A DNA stretch of 64,000 nt from Streptomyces sp. NBC_00620 (GCF_026341825.1 NZ_JAPENY010000002.1:1397001-1461000); one strand, 5' to 3'; positions 16,493 through 23,767 are shown, numbered from the stretch's first letter. The notes: a model not told the origin generated them from the sequence alone. A program made the numbers and translations.

Positions 16493-17176
16493 GTGACTCC
16501 CCATCCCCCACTCTCCCCCCGCCACCTGTCCATCGTCCAAACCGTCCTCGACTTCCACCAAGTCACCACTAGCCAAATATCTAGACTGCACTTCTACCGG
16601 GACGGCACTGACCGGTCACGCCCTACCCGGGTGCAACGCACTCTGAGAAGCCTCGTACAAAGGGGCGCGATAAAGCGGATGCCGGGGGTGCGTTGGGTTG
16701 GCGGCTTTGAAGGTGGCAGCGGCGGCTATGTCTACGTACCGCCGACGAGCGCGGCCCGTTCCCGCCGGATGCACACGCACGACATCGTTGAGCTCCGGGT
16801 ACAACTCGCCATGGCCGAACACGACGGACTGTGTGGCCCGGTGGCCTTCCACTCAGAAGAGCAATCCGCCCTGACGGTTGGTATGACGCCCCTTCGGCCG
16901 GACGCCCGGGTGCAAATTCAGCTCGGCGACAACCTGCGGGACTGCTTCATTGAAGTAGACGAGGGTAGCGAGTGGGGCCAAAAGATCCCCGCAAAGCTCC
17001 GGGCCTATACCGCCGCACACCAACAGTGGACGGAAGGGAGGTTCCCCGCCGTTGTGTTCGTCGTGCCCGACAGTACGCGGGCAAGTTACATCCAGCGAAA
17101 AATTAAAGACCATGGCGGCGCGGACTTGTTCCGCCTGACTCAACTTGACGACGCCGCACAATACCTCACCACCTAG
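16493..17176 (+). CDS. replication-relaxation family protein
   Basis: 227 aa. An N-terminal winged helix (SPRHLSIVQTVLDFHQVTTS, then RVQRTLRSLVQRGAIKR with a wing) is followed by an alpha/beta domain containing LRPDARVQIQLGDNLRDCFI and EVDEGSE, then KLRAYTAAHQQW and VVFVVPDSTR. The PDA...EVDEG...K layout resembles the PD-(D/E)XK-type core seen in the replication-relaxation (Replic_Relax) family. These proteins accompany VirD4-like ATPases on actinobacterial mobile elements and are thought to process DNA for transfer or replication. The GTG at 16493 has GGGGG about 7 nt upstream. Catalytic activity is not proven for the family member here. Confidence 0.8.
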   Translation: MTPHPPLSPRHLSIVQTVLDFHQVTTSQISRLHFYRDGTDRSRPTRVQRTLRSLVQRGAIKRMPGVRWVGGFEGGSGGYVYVPPTSAARSRRMHTHDIVELRVQLAMAEHDGLCGPVAFHSEEQSALTVGMTPLRPDARVQIQLGDNLRDCFIEVDEGSEWGQKIPAKLRAYTAAHQQWTEGRFPAVVFVVPDSTRASYIQRKIKDHGGADLFRLTQLDDAAQYLTT

Positions 17177-17214
17177 GAAGTTGGGCTAATTCGTATCTCA
17201 TCCAAAGGAGTTGG

Positions 17215-17246
17215 ACACAACTGACACAATGTCACATTTTTAGTAT
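17215..17246 (+). promoter_or_regulatory. candidate promoter/operator of the DUF2637 gene
   Basis: ACACAA occurs twice in phase (17215-17220 and 17224-17229), the second inside GACA-CAA-TGTC (17223-17233). TAGTAT at 17241-17246 is a possible -10 with a poorly spaced CTGACA -35. Suggestive of a regulated promoter, not firm. Confidence 0.35.
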
Positions 17247-17278
17247 GCTCGAACTGCGGCCGAGAGAAGGGAAACCTT

Positions 17279-18151
17279 ATGGCTGACTCTCCGCCTGGCC
17301 GCAGTTGGGCGCGGCTAGGTTTTGGTGTAGGAATCGTGGCCTCGATTGCCGCGAACGTCGCCCACAGTTACCTCAAGCCAGCCCACGCGACGGCAACTTG
17401 GACGCCGCAAGGTGGGGCCATAGCGGCGGCGGCATTCTGGCCCGTTGCGCTACTTATTTCCATTGAAGTAATCTCTCGCGTCAACTGGCCGGACGGTTGG
17501 ATGTGGAAAGTCGTGCGGCACGGTGGCCTAACTGCCGTTGCTGGGATTGCCGCCGTGATCTCCTACCGCCACATGTCGTCGCTCCTGGCGTCGTACGGTG
17601 AAGACCCCGTGAGCGCGGCAATCGGCCCCCTGGCCGTCGACGGCTTCATGGCCGTCTGCTCTGGTGCTTTGCTCGCCATCGGGCACGTACAGGCGCGGCA
17701 GGCGGCCCAAGATCAACTGCCGCAGATTGCCGCCCCCGGGCCCCCGCCCGACCATGATCGAATGCCGCCGCCGACCGTGGCCCAAGCGGCAGTTGATCTT
17801 GAAAAAGTAGTCGAGTCCCCGCAAGATCACTTGCCGCTTGGCGCAACTGACTCCACCCAGGAGCCGGAGAGGGTACCCGTTGCCGCGCCGGAAGTGCCGC
17901 CGCCGGCTGATACTCACTCCGGCATTCGGTGGCACCGAAGTGGCCCCAAGCAGCAACGTCCACACGCCGCTGGGCGGCAAGGAGAAGCCCAACAGGCCTA
18001 CCTCCGCAGCCTCGACAGTGGCAAGCCGCTCACGGGCAAAGAGCTTGGCGACCTCTTCAGCCGAGGAGAACGATGGGGCCGCGACCGCATCGCCGAGACC
18101 AAAGCGCCACCGGAACCCGAGCCCGAGAAGCAACCCGCCGCCGCCTCGTAA
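17279..18151 (+). CDS. DUF2637 (Spd-like) membrane protein
   Basis: 290 aa. Four hydrophobic segments fill the first 140 residues, including GFGVGIVASIAANVAHSYLK and AFWPVALLISIEVISRVNW, the pattern of the DUF2637 domain found in Streptomyces plasmid spread (Spd) and related proteins. A Pro-rich cytoplasmic linker leads to a C-terminal helix-turn-helix-like segment GKPLTGKELGDLFSRGERWG. The ATG at 17279 follows GAGAGAAGG. In actinobacterial elements these proteins assist intramycelial spread of transferred DNA. It closes the transfer block and is followed by a terminator. Confidence 0.82.
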   Translation: MADSPPGRSWARLGFGVGIVASIAANVAHSYLKPAHATATWTPQGGAIAAAAFWPVALLISIEVISRVNWPDGWMWKVVRHGGLTAVAGIAAVISYRHMSSLLASYGEDPVSAAIGPLAVDGFMAVCSGALLAIGHVQARQAAQDQLPQIAAPGPPPDHDRMPPPTVAQAAVDLEKVVESPQDHLPLGATDSTQEPERVPVAAPEVPPPADTHSGIRWHRSGPKQQRPHAAGRQGEAQQAYLRSLDSGKPLTGKELGDLFSRGERWGRDRIAETKAPPEPEPEKQPAAAS

Positions 18152-18167
18152 CGAGGTTGTGGCACCG

Positions 18168-18193
18168 ACCCCGCTCATCCAGAGCGGGGTTTC
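18168..18193 (+). terminator. terminator after the transfer block
   Basis: Perfect 9-bp stem ACCCCGCTC (18168-18176) and GAGCGGGGT (18182-18190), 5-nt loop, short T run. Confidence 0.75.
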
Positions 18194-18329
18194 GCTTGTC
18201 CTGGTGGGGAGTGAGTAGCAGCCGGCGGGCGCTCCTACTGGCGGCCGCGGGGGTACTCACTGGGGCCGCCGACCAACGACCAGCGGTACCGTGACGGCCC
18301 AACAGTTGGCAGTACCCCAGGGGGCGGAC

Positions 18330-18572
18330 ATGGCAGAGAAGCGCGAGCGAGTGTTCAACAAGCACTTGGAGTTGCCAGACGGCCGCAAAGTCCGAGTGAC
18401 CGCATACGACGATGGCTCAGTGCGCTTCGTGCTCGGGGGTGCCCCGTACGTCATCCAAGAAGCGTTCTTGGGCGGCATGGGCAATGACGGCATTGTGATG
18501 CTGTCGCCGGGCGGGCAAGGCAGTGCGGCCATGCGCGGGAAGGTATCGGCTCCCGACGAACAACTTAGTTGA
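18330..18572 (+). CDS. small hypothetical protein, 80 aa
   Basis: From the ATG at 18330, preceded by GGGGGCGG; an in-frame GTG at 18291 would add 13 residues. The protein begins MAEKRERVFNKHLELPDGRK and looks like a compact beta-rich domain (VRVTAYDDGSVRFVLGG) with a Gly-rich end. Its stop overlaps the frame of the next gene, suggesting cotranscription. No family recognised. Confidence 0.55.
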   Translation: MAEKRERVFNKHLELPDGRKVRVTAYDDGSVRFVLGGAPYVIQEAFLGGMGNDGIVMLSPGGQGSAAMRGKVSAPDEQLS

Positions 18573-18610
18573 GTCCGGGGCAGTGCTTGGCACAGACGCG
18601 GAGGTGTCGT

Positions 18611-19120
18611 TTGAATATTGCAGCGCTGGTTCTGTCGATCACGGCTGTTGTCGTCTCTGTTCTGGTTTCCATTCGACAACTAACCCTTGCTCGCCACTCC
18701 AACACTTTGCCCGTTGTCATTGATCTCTTCCGCGAGCATCGGGGCGACGACCTCACTGATGCACGAGCCTTTGTGTACCGGGAGCTTGATACCTTCGATC
18801 TGTCGCAGGGCTTAAGCGGCCTTCCAGAAGATAAACAAAACCTCGTACGCGACCTTGCATGGTTCTACGACAACGTTGGAGCCCTGGTTACTCACAGCGT
18901 TGTTGACGTGGAGCCCGTCTCTGGCTATCTGGGAGGTTCCGTTATTCTGATGTGGGAGAAGATGGAGCCACTCATTCAAGCCGAGCGAGCGAGGCGGAAT
19001 CCTTCTCTAGAGAATTCTCAGCGTTGGCAGGTGTACTTCGAGAACCTTTACCATCTCGTGCGAGAGACGCCACCAACGAAAGCCAGGTCGTCCGCGAAGC
19101 GGTGGCGGCTTCCGGAGTAG
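18611..19120 (+). CDS. membrane-anchored hypothetical protein (DUF4760-like)
   Basis: 169 aa from a TTG with GAGG 6 nt upstream (18601-18604). One N-terminal membrane helix (residues 2-22, NIAALVLSITAVVVSVLVSI) is followed by a helical cytoplasmic domain. The layout (one TM, then RQLTLARHSNTLPVVIDLFREH, a Trp/Tyr-rich middle WFYDNVGALV, and YFENLYHLVRE) resembles DUF4760-type proteins. Function unknown; such proteins often occur in accessory regions. It ends 8 bp before the convergent hicA stop. Confidence 0.65.
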   Translation: MNIAALVLSITAVVVSVLVSIRQLTLARHSNTLPVVIDLFREHRGDDLTDARAFVYRELDTFDLSQGLSGLPEDKQNLVRDLAWFYDNVGALVTHSVVDVEPVSGYLGGSVILMWEKMEPLIQAERARRNPSLENSQRWQVYFENLYHLVRETPPTKARSSAKRWRLPE

Positions 19121-19127
19121 CAGGTGC

Positions 19128-19355
19128 TTATGCGGCTCGCTTGCCTAAAAAATCCTCTTCGCTCAGACCTGCTTGCAGCACGATGGAATGAAACGTACCG
19201 AGTCGTAAATTCTTGCGCCCCATTGGCACGATGACGGTAAGGCTCGGGGTGCCATCTTTGCGGTACTTCGCATGGGAGCCCTTTTGCTTCACAAACTGGA
19301 AGTCGTGCCGCAACAGAACCTTGCAGGCAAACGCGGACGAGGGTGTCTTAGGCAC
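19128..19355 (-). CDS. hicA: HicA family mRNA interferase toxin
   Basis: 75 aa, standard HicA size. The double-stranded RNA-binding fold and catalytic His are recognisable in FQFVKQKGSHAKYRK (His28 in G-S-H), followed by VIVPMGRKNLRLGTFHSIVLQAGLSEEDF. HicA cleaves mRNA and stops growth unless neutralised by HicB. It is the second gene of the pair, overlapping hicB by 8 nt. Order antitoxin then toxin is common in actinobacteria. On an integrated element it probably serves maintenance. Confidence 0.9.
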   Translation of the reverse strand: MPKTPSSAFACKVLLRHDFQFVKQKGSHAKYRKDGTPSLTVIVPMGRKNLRLGTFHSIVLQAGLSEEDFLGKRAA

Positions 19356-19572
19356 CCTGTAACGTGAGCTTAGTCAGCTTAGCTTGGTGGACGGGTAAGA
19401 CCTCGCGCTCGGTCTCGTCCTCGAAGTAGAGCTCTAACGCTTCACGGATGTTGTCTAGCGCCTCGCGCTCTGTTGTGCCATCGCTGGCAACGTTCACGTT
19501 GAGGCATTGAGCAACATAGCCGTCATCTTCGCGGTAGATGACTACTTCAAGTTGTAGGTCTTGAGCTGACAT
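19348..19572 (-). CDS. hicB: HicB family antitoxin
   Basis: 74 aa. The N-terminal RNase-H-like partial fold reads LEVVIYREDDGYVAQCLNVN and GTTEREALDNIREALELYFED, both characteristic of HicB. It is short and lacks the C-terminal ribbon-helix-helix or HTH domain seen in longer HicB, so autoregulation may be weak or use another factor. It precedes hicA with an 8-nt overlap, giving coupled synthesis. Confidence 0.88.
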   Translation of the reverse strand: MSAQDLQLEVVIYREDDGYVAQCLNVNVASDGTTEREALDNIREALELYFEDETEREVLPVHQAKLTKLTLQGA

Positions 19573-19634
19573 GGCTATACCCTATTAATATTCGCAGCAT
19601 AACATGTTGGCGCTTTTGTATCGAGCTTAAGCGG

Positions 19635-19708
19635 GACGGCTTGTAAGGCGCTGTGTGTTGACAAAGAGCGTGGTTTATTGTCTCGCCCGTCTTCCCTTAC
19701 AAGCCGTC
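19635..19708. repeat. 14-bp perfect inverted repeat, 46-nt spacing
   Basis: GACGGCTTGTAAGG (19635-19648) and CCTTACAAGCCGTC (19695-19708) lie between the 3' end of the 19747 gene and the hicB promoter region. The interval includes a TTGACA (plus strand). Too widely spaced for a simple terminator; a replication-origin or site-specific structure is possible. Confidence 0.55.
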
Positions 19709-19746
19709 TTGAGTTCGGGCAGGGACGGACAACGGGGAGTGGAAAC

Positions 19747-20289
19747 CTAGACGGCCCGGGGTGCAGTCCCCTGCTCTCTCAGGCACAGCCAAGCGAAGTA
19801 CTTACCCCTGTGCTTGCCGCTCTCCCTAGCCAAATCCGCCCAGCGTTCGACGTTAACGCCCTTCCAGGCTTGTTTGTAGATGAAGCCGTTTACGGCTACC
19901 CCGAGCTTGTGGGCTACCCGCTCGACGGTTTCCACCACTGTCACGAGCTTGGACAGATAATCGGTTGTACGCTCCCAGGCCTTCCTTGAGGCTGCCGTGG
20001 CAAACCAGTTGGCGGGGGATGTCTTTGTCGTGGCTATCTGTGCAAGATTGAGGAGCTTGTTCAGGTGGCCTTCGCGAATGAGCATCCGGTAGCGGTTTCG
20101 TTTGGCGGTTTGCCAGTACTCCGGGCCAGTGATGAGAGCTTCGATTTCCGCCGGTAGTTCTATAGAAGGGTTGTTGGTTTTAACAACCAGTTCTTCTATA
20201 GAACGGGGGGCCGGGTGTTGGTCGAGCTTGCTGCGTGTGGCGTTGAGGGCCGCATAGCGTTGTTGTAGGACTGCACTTGCACTATTCAT
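19747..20289 (-). CDS. unassigned basic protein behind an attenuator; possible replication protein
   Basis: 180 aa from the ATG at 20289, with GGAG 5 nt upstream; longer upstream starts cross the terminator at 20408-20435 and are rejected. The protein is helical and basic (EALITGPEYWQTAKRNRYRML, then KAWERTTDYLSKLVTVVETV, RVAHKLGVAVNGFIYKQAW and WADLARESGKHRGKYFAWL). I recognise no domain. Its place between parAB and a large dyad, with an attenuated leader, resembles the layout of plasmid rep genes, but that role is only inferred. Confidence 0.7.
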   Translation of the reverse strand: MNSASAVLQQRYAALNATRSKLDQHPAPRSIEELVVKTNNPSIELPAEIEALITGPEYWQTAKRNRYRMLIREGHLNKLLNLAQIATTKTSPANWFATAASRKAWERTTDYLSKLVTVVETVERVAHKLGVAVNGFIYKQAWKGVNVERWADLARESGKHRGKYFAWLCLREQGTAPRAV

Positions 20290-20402
20290 GTCGTCTCCGT
20301 TTTGGGCGCACCTAAGAAGCCTGTATGCAGGCTGGTGCTGGTTGATTCGGTTACGGACGACGGCGTACCGCGCGGAGTTGCCGCCCCAAAACTCGGACCA
20401 AA

Positions 20403-20493
20403 AAGAGAAGGGCCCCTGATTGCTCGGGGGCCCTTCAACAGACGGCGCGACTTGTAGTTGAATCAAGTTTAACACGCCGGTTATGCAAGTCAA
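20403..20493 (-). ncRNA. candidate leader attenuator or ~60-nt small RNA
   Basis: On the minus strand TTGACT (20488-20493) and TAAACT (20466-20471) are spaced by 16 bp, placing a start near 20459. The transcript would begin AACTACAAGTCGCGC and reach a hairpin AAGGGCCCC...GGGGCCCTT (20435-20408) followed by CTCTTTTT, an intrinsic terminator. Read-through would give the 19747-20289 gene. The first 15 nt are exactly complementary to sequence transcribed from 20564-20578 on the same strand. Confidence 0.55.
20408..20435 (-). terminator. intrinsic terminator with U-tract
   Basis: 9-bp perfect stem AAGGGCCCC/GGGGCCCTT, 10-nt loop, then TTTTT on the minus strand. It ends the parAB read-through or the leader RNA started near 20459. 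Confidence 0.75.
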
Positions 20494-20578
20494 CACCTTA
20501 AGAAGAGGTACTGGTTACGCAACACACAAAAGCCACCGAGTTTTGGTAGCTAATGCGCGAAATAACTACAAGTCGCGC
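20445..20578. repeat. 15-bp perfect inverted repeat flanking an AT-rich segment
   Basis: GCGCGACTTGTAGTT (20445-20459) and AACTACAAGTCGCGC (20564-20578) enclose 104 nt that are AT-rich for this genome. The left arm coincides with the predicted 5' end of the leader RNA. This is a candidate for RNA-RNA control or part of an origin. Confidence 0.6.
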
Positions 20579-20644
20579 GATAGCTTACTGCCAGCATAAT
20601 GGTAATGATTACAACAATCAAGCTTATGTTTGGAGCGTGAAGGG

Positions 20645-21028
20645 CTAAGCGCCTCGCCGCGTAAGGTACTCATCGAGTGCCAGGCCAATTACATCTTGGA
20701 TGTCAGCCTTGTGCGCCGACGCGAAGCTTTTTGCTCGCTCAGCAAGTTCGGGCGACTGCCTAGAATTGAGCTGCACCTTAAGCTCGGTCTGTCGTGACGG
20801 CGGCATTGCAAGGTCGGGTTCGGCGGCGGCCAGACTCTTCTTTGTCGGTTTATTCGGCTTTGCCTCCACCCTCGGACTGTTTGCGGCCTGGGCGGGTTTG
20901 GGGGCTGGAGCGAGTTCAAGCGGCTTGTCTTGCTGCTCGTCCATCGGCGTCATGAAGTCGAGGGGTTTGAGTCCCCCGGCTGGTGAGCGATCGTCAAGCA
21001 TGTCTGATTTGAATTTTTGTCTAGCCAC
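20645..21028 (-). CDS. small ParB-like partition/centromere-binding protein
   Basis: 127 aa, translated from a start overlapping the parA 3' end by 8 nt. The N-terminal two thirds are low-complexity, rich in Pro, Ala and Lys. The C-terminal part (TELKVQLNSRQSPELAERAK, then HKADIQDVIGLALDEYLTRR) looks like a ribbon-helix-helix DNA-binding domain. Small RHH centromere binders partnering ParA are typical of type Ib partition systems. It probably binds the palindrome array at 21908-22007. Confidence 0.72.
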   Translation of the reverse strand: MARQKFKSDMLDDRSPAGGLKPLDFMTPMDEQQDKPLELAPAPKPAQAANSPRVEAKPNKPTKKSLAAAEPDLAMPPSRQTELKVQLNSRQSPELAERAKSFASAHKADIQDVIGLALDEYLTRRGA

Positions 21029-21899
21029 GTTCTAAGTACTCCGCTAATTTTCTATACGCCATGGCCGGCTGCGATTCAGGGGCATACGCGGTAATCGGTT
21101 GGTGGAATGCTTGAGCCTCCCGTACGCGCACAGTCTGCATCACCACTACAGGCAAGAGTAGGTCTCCATACTCGGCATTCAACTTCTTGAGCATCGCCTC
21201 GCCAAACTTCGTCCCCTGCTGGTATTTGGTCACGATGATTGCCCTTACGCGCATCTTTGGGTTGAGTCCGTCCTCTACCACCTTCCGCACGCTCGCTAGC
21301 GTGGTCTCTATCGTCTCCCAGTTAGCAATGTCCGCCTCGGTAGGCAGTATCACTTCGTCCGCGTAAACGTGTCCGAGGGTGTGCATGAAGCTCTCATGGC
21401 CTGCCGTATCAATGATGACGAAGTCGTAATCGTCTTCCACCTCGGCGAGTCGTTCCTGTAAGGCGTGTTGGCGGCGTGCCATAAGGAGGGCTGGCTCTGC
21501 ATAGCCGAGATTCTCACTACCAGGGAGGATGTCGAAGTTCAGGTGGCTCAATTGGACGATTGCATCGCGAGTCTCAAGCAATTTTCGAGGGGACATTAGG
21601 ACGTCGTATACGGAATGATTAAGCTCTCCGAGCCGCAGACCGACGGCCTTAGTTAGACTGGCATTGGCGTCGAGGTCTGCAACGAGTACCCGATACCCCA
21701 TCCGGCCGAGCTCTTCCGCGACGCTGCCGGTTGTTGTTGACTTGCCTGCACCCCCCTTGCGGTTCAGTGTTTGAAGCCGCCGAGTGGTGCTTGTCTTCTT
21801 CGGGTGGCGCGGAGTGGGATTATTTTTGTCGTACTGCTCTTGAGCCATTTGTGCGCCAGTTAATATCCCCAGATTAACAATATTCGGCGCGTAGCTCAA
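21021..21899 (-). CDS. parA: ParA family partition ATPase
   Basis: Up to 292 aa from a TTG at 21899; an ATG at 21848 gives 275 aa and neither has a strong ribosome site. The deviant Walker A KGGAGKSTT carries the signature ParA lysine. VLVADLDANASLTKAVGL and DFVIIDTAGHESF give the A' and B motifs. ParA forms ATP-dependent filaments or gradients on nucleoid DNA that move plasmid copies apart. Coupled to the small RHH gene downstream and adjacent to dense palindromes upstream, it makes a complete partition locus. This implies an extrachromosomal stage for the element. Confidence 0.87.
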   Translation of the reverse strand: MSYAPNIVNLGILTGAQMAQEQYDKNNPTPRHPKKTSTTRRLQTLNRKGGAGKSTTTGSVAEELGRMGYRVLVADLDANASLTKAVGLRLGELNHSVYDVLMSPRKLLETRDAIVQLSHLNFDILPGSENLGYAEPALLMARRQHALQERLAEVEDDYDFVIIDTAGHESFMHTLGHVYADEVILPTEADIANWETIETTLASVRKVVEDGLNPKMRVRAIIVTKYQQGTKFGEAMLKKLNAEYGDLLLPVVVMQTVRVREAQAFHQPITAYAPESQPAMAYRKLAEYLERG

Positions 21900-21907
21900 T
21901 AGCTACC

Positions 21908-22007
21908 TATATCGCTAGCCCTCTACATAGCTAGCGATATAGAAATCTAGCTAGTTAGTCACGTCGCTAGCTATCTTGCTATGTAGCTAGCTAGCAAGAT
22001 AGCTAGC
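21908..22007. repeat. palindrome-dense GCTAGC array, candidate parS and parA operator
   Basis: Two large perfect inverted repeats, each with a 10-nt centre: 12-bp arms TATATCGCTAGC (21908-21919) and GCTAGCGATATA (21930-21941), and 16-bp arms at 21966-21981 and 21992-22007 (GCTAGCTATCTTGCTA and its complement). CTAG/GCTAGC motifs recur throughout. It lies directly upstream of parA, the usual site of a centromere. Confidence 0.72.
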
Positions 22008-22053
22008 TAATGTGCTATTCTGGAAATGAAGTATTGAAAAGGATATACCCGCT

Positions 22054-22278
22054 ATGCAATCCCAAGAAGAATTACTCAACGCCTGCAAAGCCTTCGTAAC
22101 AGCACGCACCGGCCTCGACGTACGCACCTGCCGCGCGACGAGTGGGGGAGCGTGGCTCACGCTCGCGGCCCGCCTCATGGCCAGCGACGAGCAGGCCAGG
22201 CGCACCCGTACGACAGCCCAACGGCTCCGCCGCTACCACGCGCCCGTACGAGCCGCTAGGGAAGCCGCCGCGGCTTAA
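22054..22278 (+). CDS. small basic hypothetical protein, 74 aa
   Basis: ATG at 22054 with GGAT upstream and a TATTCT -10-like box at about 22015. Acidic start (MQSQEELLNACKAFVTART) then an Arg-rich helical tail (ARRTRTTAQRLRRYHAPVRA), which could contact nucleic acid. It is divergent from parA across the palindrome array, so the array may also control it. A strong terminator follows. No family recognised. Confidence 0.6.
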   Translation: MQSQEELLNACKAFVTARTGLDVRTCRATSGGAWLTLAARLMASDEQARRTRTTAQRLRRYHAPVRAAREAAAA

Positions 22279-22292
22279 CCCACTCAGACCCA

Positions 22293-22324
22293 CGGCCCGA
22301 GAAGGAACACGCCTTCTCGGGCCG
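22293..22324 (+). terminator. terminator after the 74-aa gene
   Basis: Perfect 13-bp arms CGGCCCGAGAAGG (22293-22305) and CCTTCTCGGGCCG (22312-22324), 6-nt loop. Confidence 0.8.
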
Positions 22325-22364
22325 CTGTACACGCGCCGGCAGGGGACTACTCACTCACACAGAA

Positions 22365-22434
22365 GCACCCCCGCCGCTGGAGCAGAGCTCAGGACACCTC
22401 GGGGTAGAGCGTCCATGTACAGCGGCGGGGGTGC
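22365..22434 (-). terminator. large stem-loop downstream of the HATPase operon
   Basis: Perfect 15-bp arms GCACCCCCGCCGCTG (22365-22379) and CAGCGGCGGGGGTGC (22420-22434) with a 40-nt loop, 14 bp past the stop at 22449. Probably a terminator, though the loop is long. Confidence 0.55.
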
Positions 22435-22448
22435 GTATGAGGGCGGAA

Positions 22449-23057
22449 CTACTGCCTACTTGAGGCTGTGGTGTCGCTCGACACGTCGTCCAGGGCGTCA
22501 AGGCCATCGGTAATGCGTTGCAGCAACGCGGTATCGGCGGCGGAGTAGTGCCGGTGGCCTCGTCGGACGCGCGGCATCTCCACCCGTGGCTTTGGGAGCG
22601 GGGGAGTCTCCTCGGGTGGGATAGCAGGCGCACCCAACTCCAGTTCTGCCCAGACGACTTTGCCACTGGCTCCGGCGTTGTACGTGCCCCACCGACGACT
22701 CATGGCCTCAATCAGAACGAGCCCGCGCCCACTCTCGGCACCTGGTTGCCACTCCTGCACGACGGGTGGGTTGGGGTCGCAGTCCCAGACCTCCACGAAC
22801 AACCGGCGGTCATACGTGCGGAGTTGCACCGCCACGAGGTTGAGGCTGGGTAGCTCCGGTCGAGTCGGCCGAGTACCGACAACCCCGGTCGCGGCAACGG
22901 CGTTGGTGACGAGCTCACAGGCGAGCAGCTGCGCCACGTAGGAGTAGTTGTCGAGCTGCCAGTGCCGCAGAACGTGTCTGACGAACCACCGGGAAGAGGG
23001 CACCGCCAACTCAACGGCGGCAAGGTGGAGACGGTCGGTAGCGGGCGACTTATCCAT
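22449..23057 (-). CDS. ATP-binding protein, HATPase_c (RsbW-like)
   Basis: 202 aa from the ATG at 23057, which overlaps the upstream gene's end by 8 nt. GHKL ATP-binding motifs are present: ELVTNAVAATG (N box), EVWDCDPNPPV (G1-like) and ESGRGLVLIEAMSRRWG (G2-like), then GKVVWAELEL. This is the serine-kinase/anti-sigma-like fold common in Streptomyces conservon-type clusters. The C-terminal 60 residues are a Pro/Arg-rich extension. It is paired with a second HATPase gene and lies near an XRE-DUF5753/DUF397 pair, suggesting a small signalling cassette. Confidence 0.82.
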   Translation of the reverse strand: MDKSPATDRLHLAAVELAVPSSRWFVRHVLRHWQLDNYSYVAQLLACELVTNAVAATGVVGTRPTRPELPSLNLVAVQLRTYDRRLFVEVWDCDPNPPVVQEWQPGAESGRGLVLIEAMSRRWGTYNAGASGKVVWAELELGAPAIPPEETPPLPKPRVEMPRVRRGHRHYSAADTALLQRITDGLDALDDVSSDTTASSRQ

Positions 23058-23625
23058 GGGCGAGTCCTTGCCGTACGCGGTGCATCGTGTGGGGGTCGTT
23101 GGAGAAGGAGACCGGGCCGCCGGTACGCGGCGGCGGTAGCTGGAGCTCGTCGGCACTGGACACGACGTCGGACGGCACCGGATGGCCGGGAAGTATGAGC
23201 TTGGCGTAGACGCTCTTTCCCGACGTTGGCGTCGGGTACTGGTAGCCCCACTCGGCGCTCAGCGCTTCTACGAGAAGCAGGCCGTGACCGCCAATGACGG
23301 TGGGGGAGGGCACACGGCGTACCGGCGGCGTGCGGTCATGGTCGTACACATAGATGAGCAAGTACTCGGGCGTACACCAGAGGGTTAATACGCAGCTCTG
23401 CGACGACCGAGTCGTCGCCCAGGGTGGCGGAGCGTCCGGCTTCTTGGTGTGCCGGACGGCGTTTGTGACCAGCTCAGAGATGACGAGTAAGGCGTCGTTT
23501 GTCGCTCCCTCTGGGATGGCCCACTTGCGGAGCACATCCCGCGCATGGGCGCGCGCCCACCTTGCCGCCGTGTCCTCGCAGGCCAGCTCAAGGCGGCTGT
23601 GCTGCGGTGAAGGGTGGTTCGACAC
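23050..23625 (-). CDS. ATP-binding protein, HATPase_c (RsbW-like)
   Basis: 191 aa. N box VISELVTNAVRHT, G1-like YVYDHDRTPPVR, G2-like GGHGLLLVEALSAEWG, and GKSVYAKLIL. It is paralogous to the downstream HATPase protein and translated just before it. Proteins of this type phosphorylate or sequester anti-sigma antagonists; no sigma factor or STAS partner is on the element, so the target may be chromosomal. The gene is divergent from the XRE-DUF5753 regulator at 23768. Confidence 0.84.
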   Translation of the reverse strand: MSNHPSPQHSRLELACEDTAARWARAHARDVLRKWAIPEGATNDALLVISELVTNAVRHTKKPDAPPPWATTRSSQSCVLTLWCTPEYLLIYVYDHDRTPPVRRVPSPTVIGGHGLLLVEALSAEWGYQYPTPTSGKSVYAKLILPGHPVPSDVVSSADELQLPPPRTGGPVSFSNDPHTMHRVRQGLAHG

Positions 23626-23767
23626 GATCTAGCCCCCAACGTCCGGGGTCGGCTGTTACGTTGTTTGCACGAGTCTCCTCTGTTGCCACGATCCCGCGCA
23701 ATAGCATCATGCCATGCAATTGCATGGGCGCTTGCTACGACGACGGATTGTGACGACACTGGTCGGT

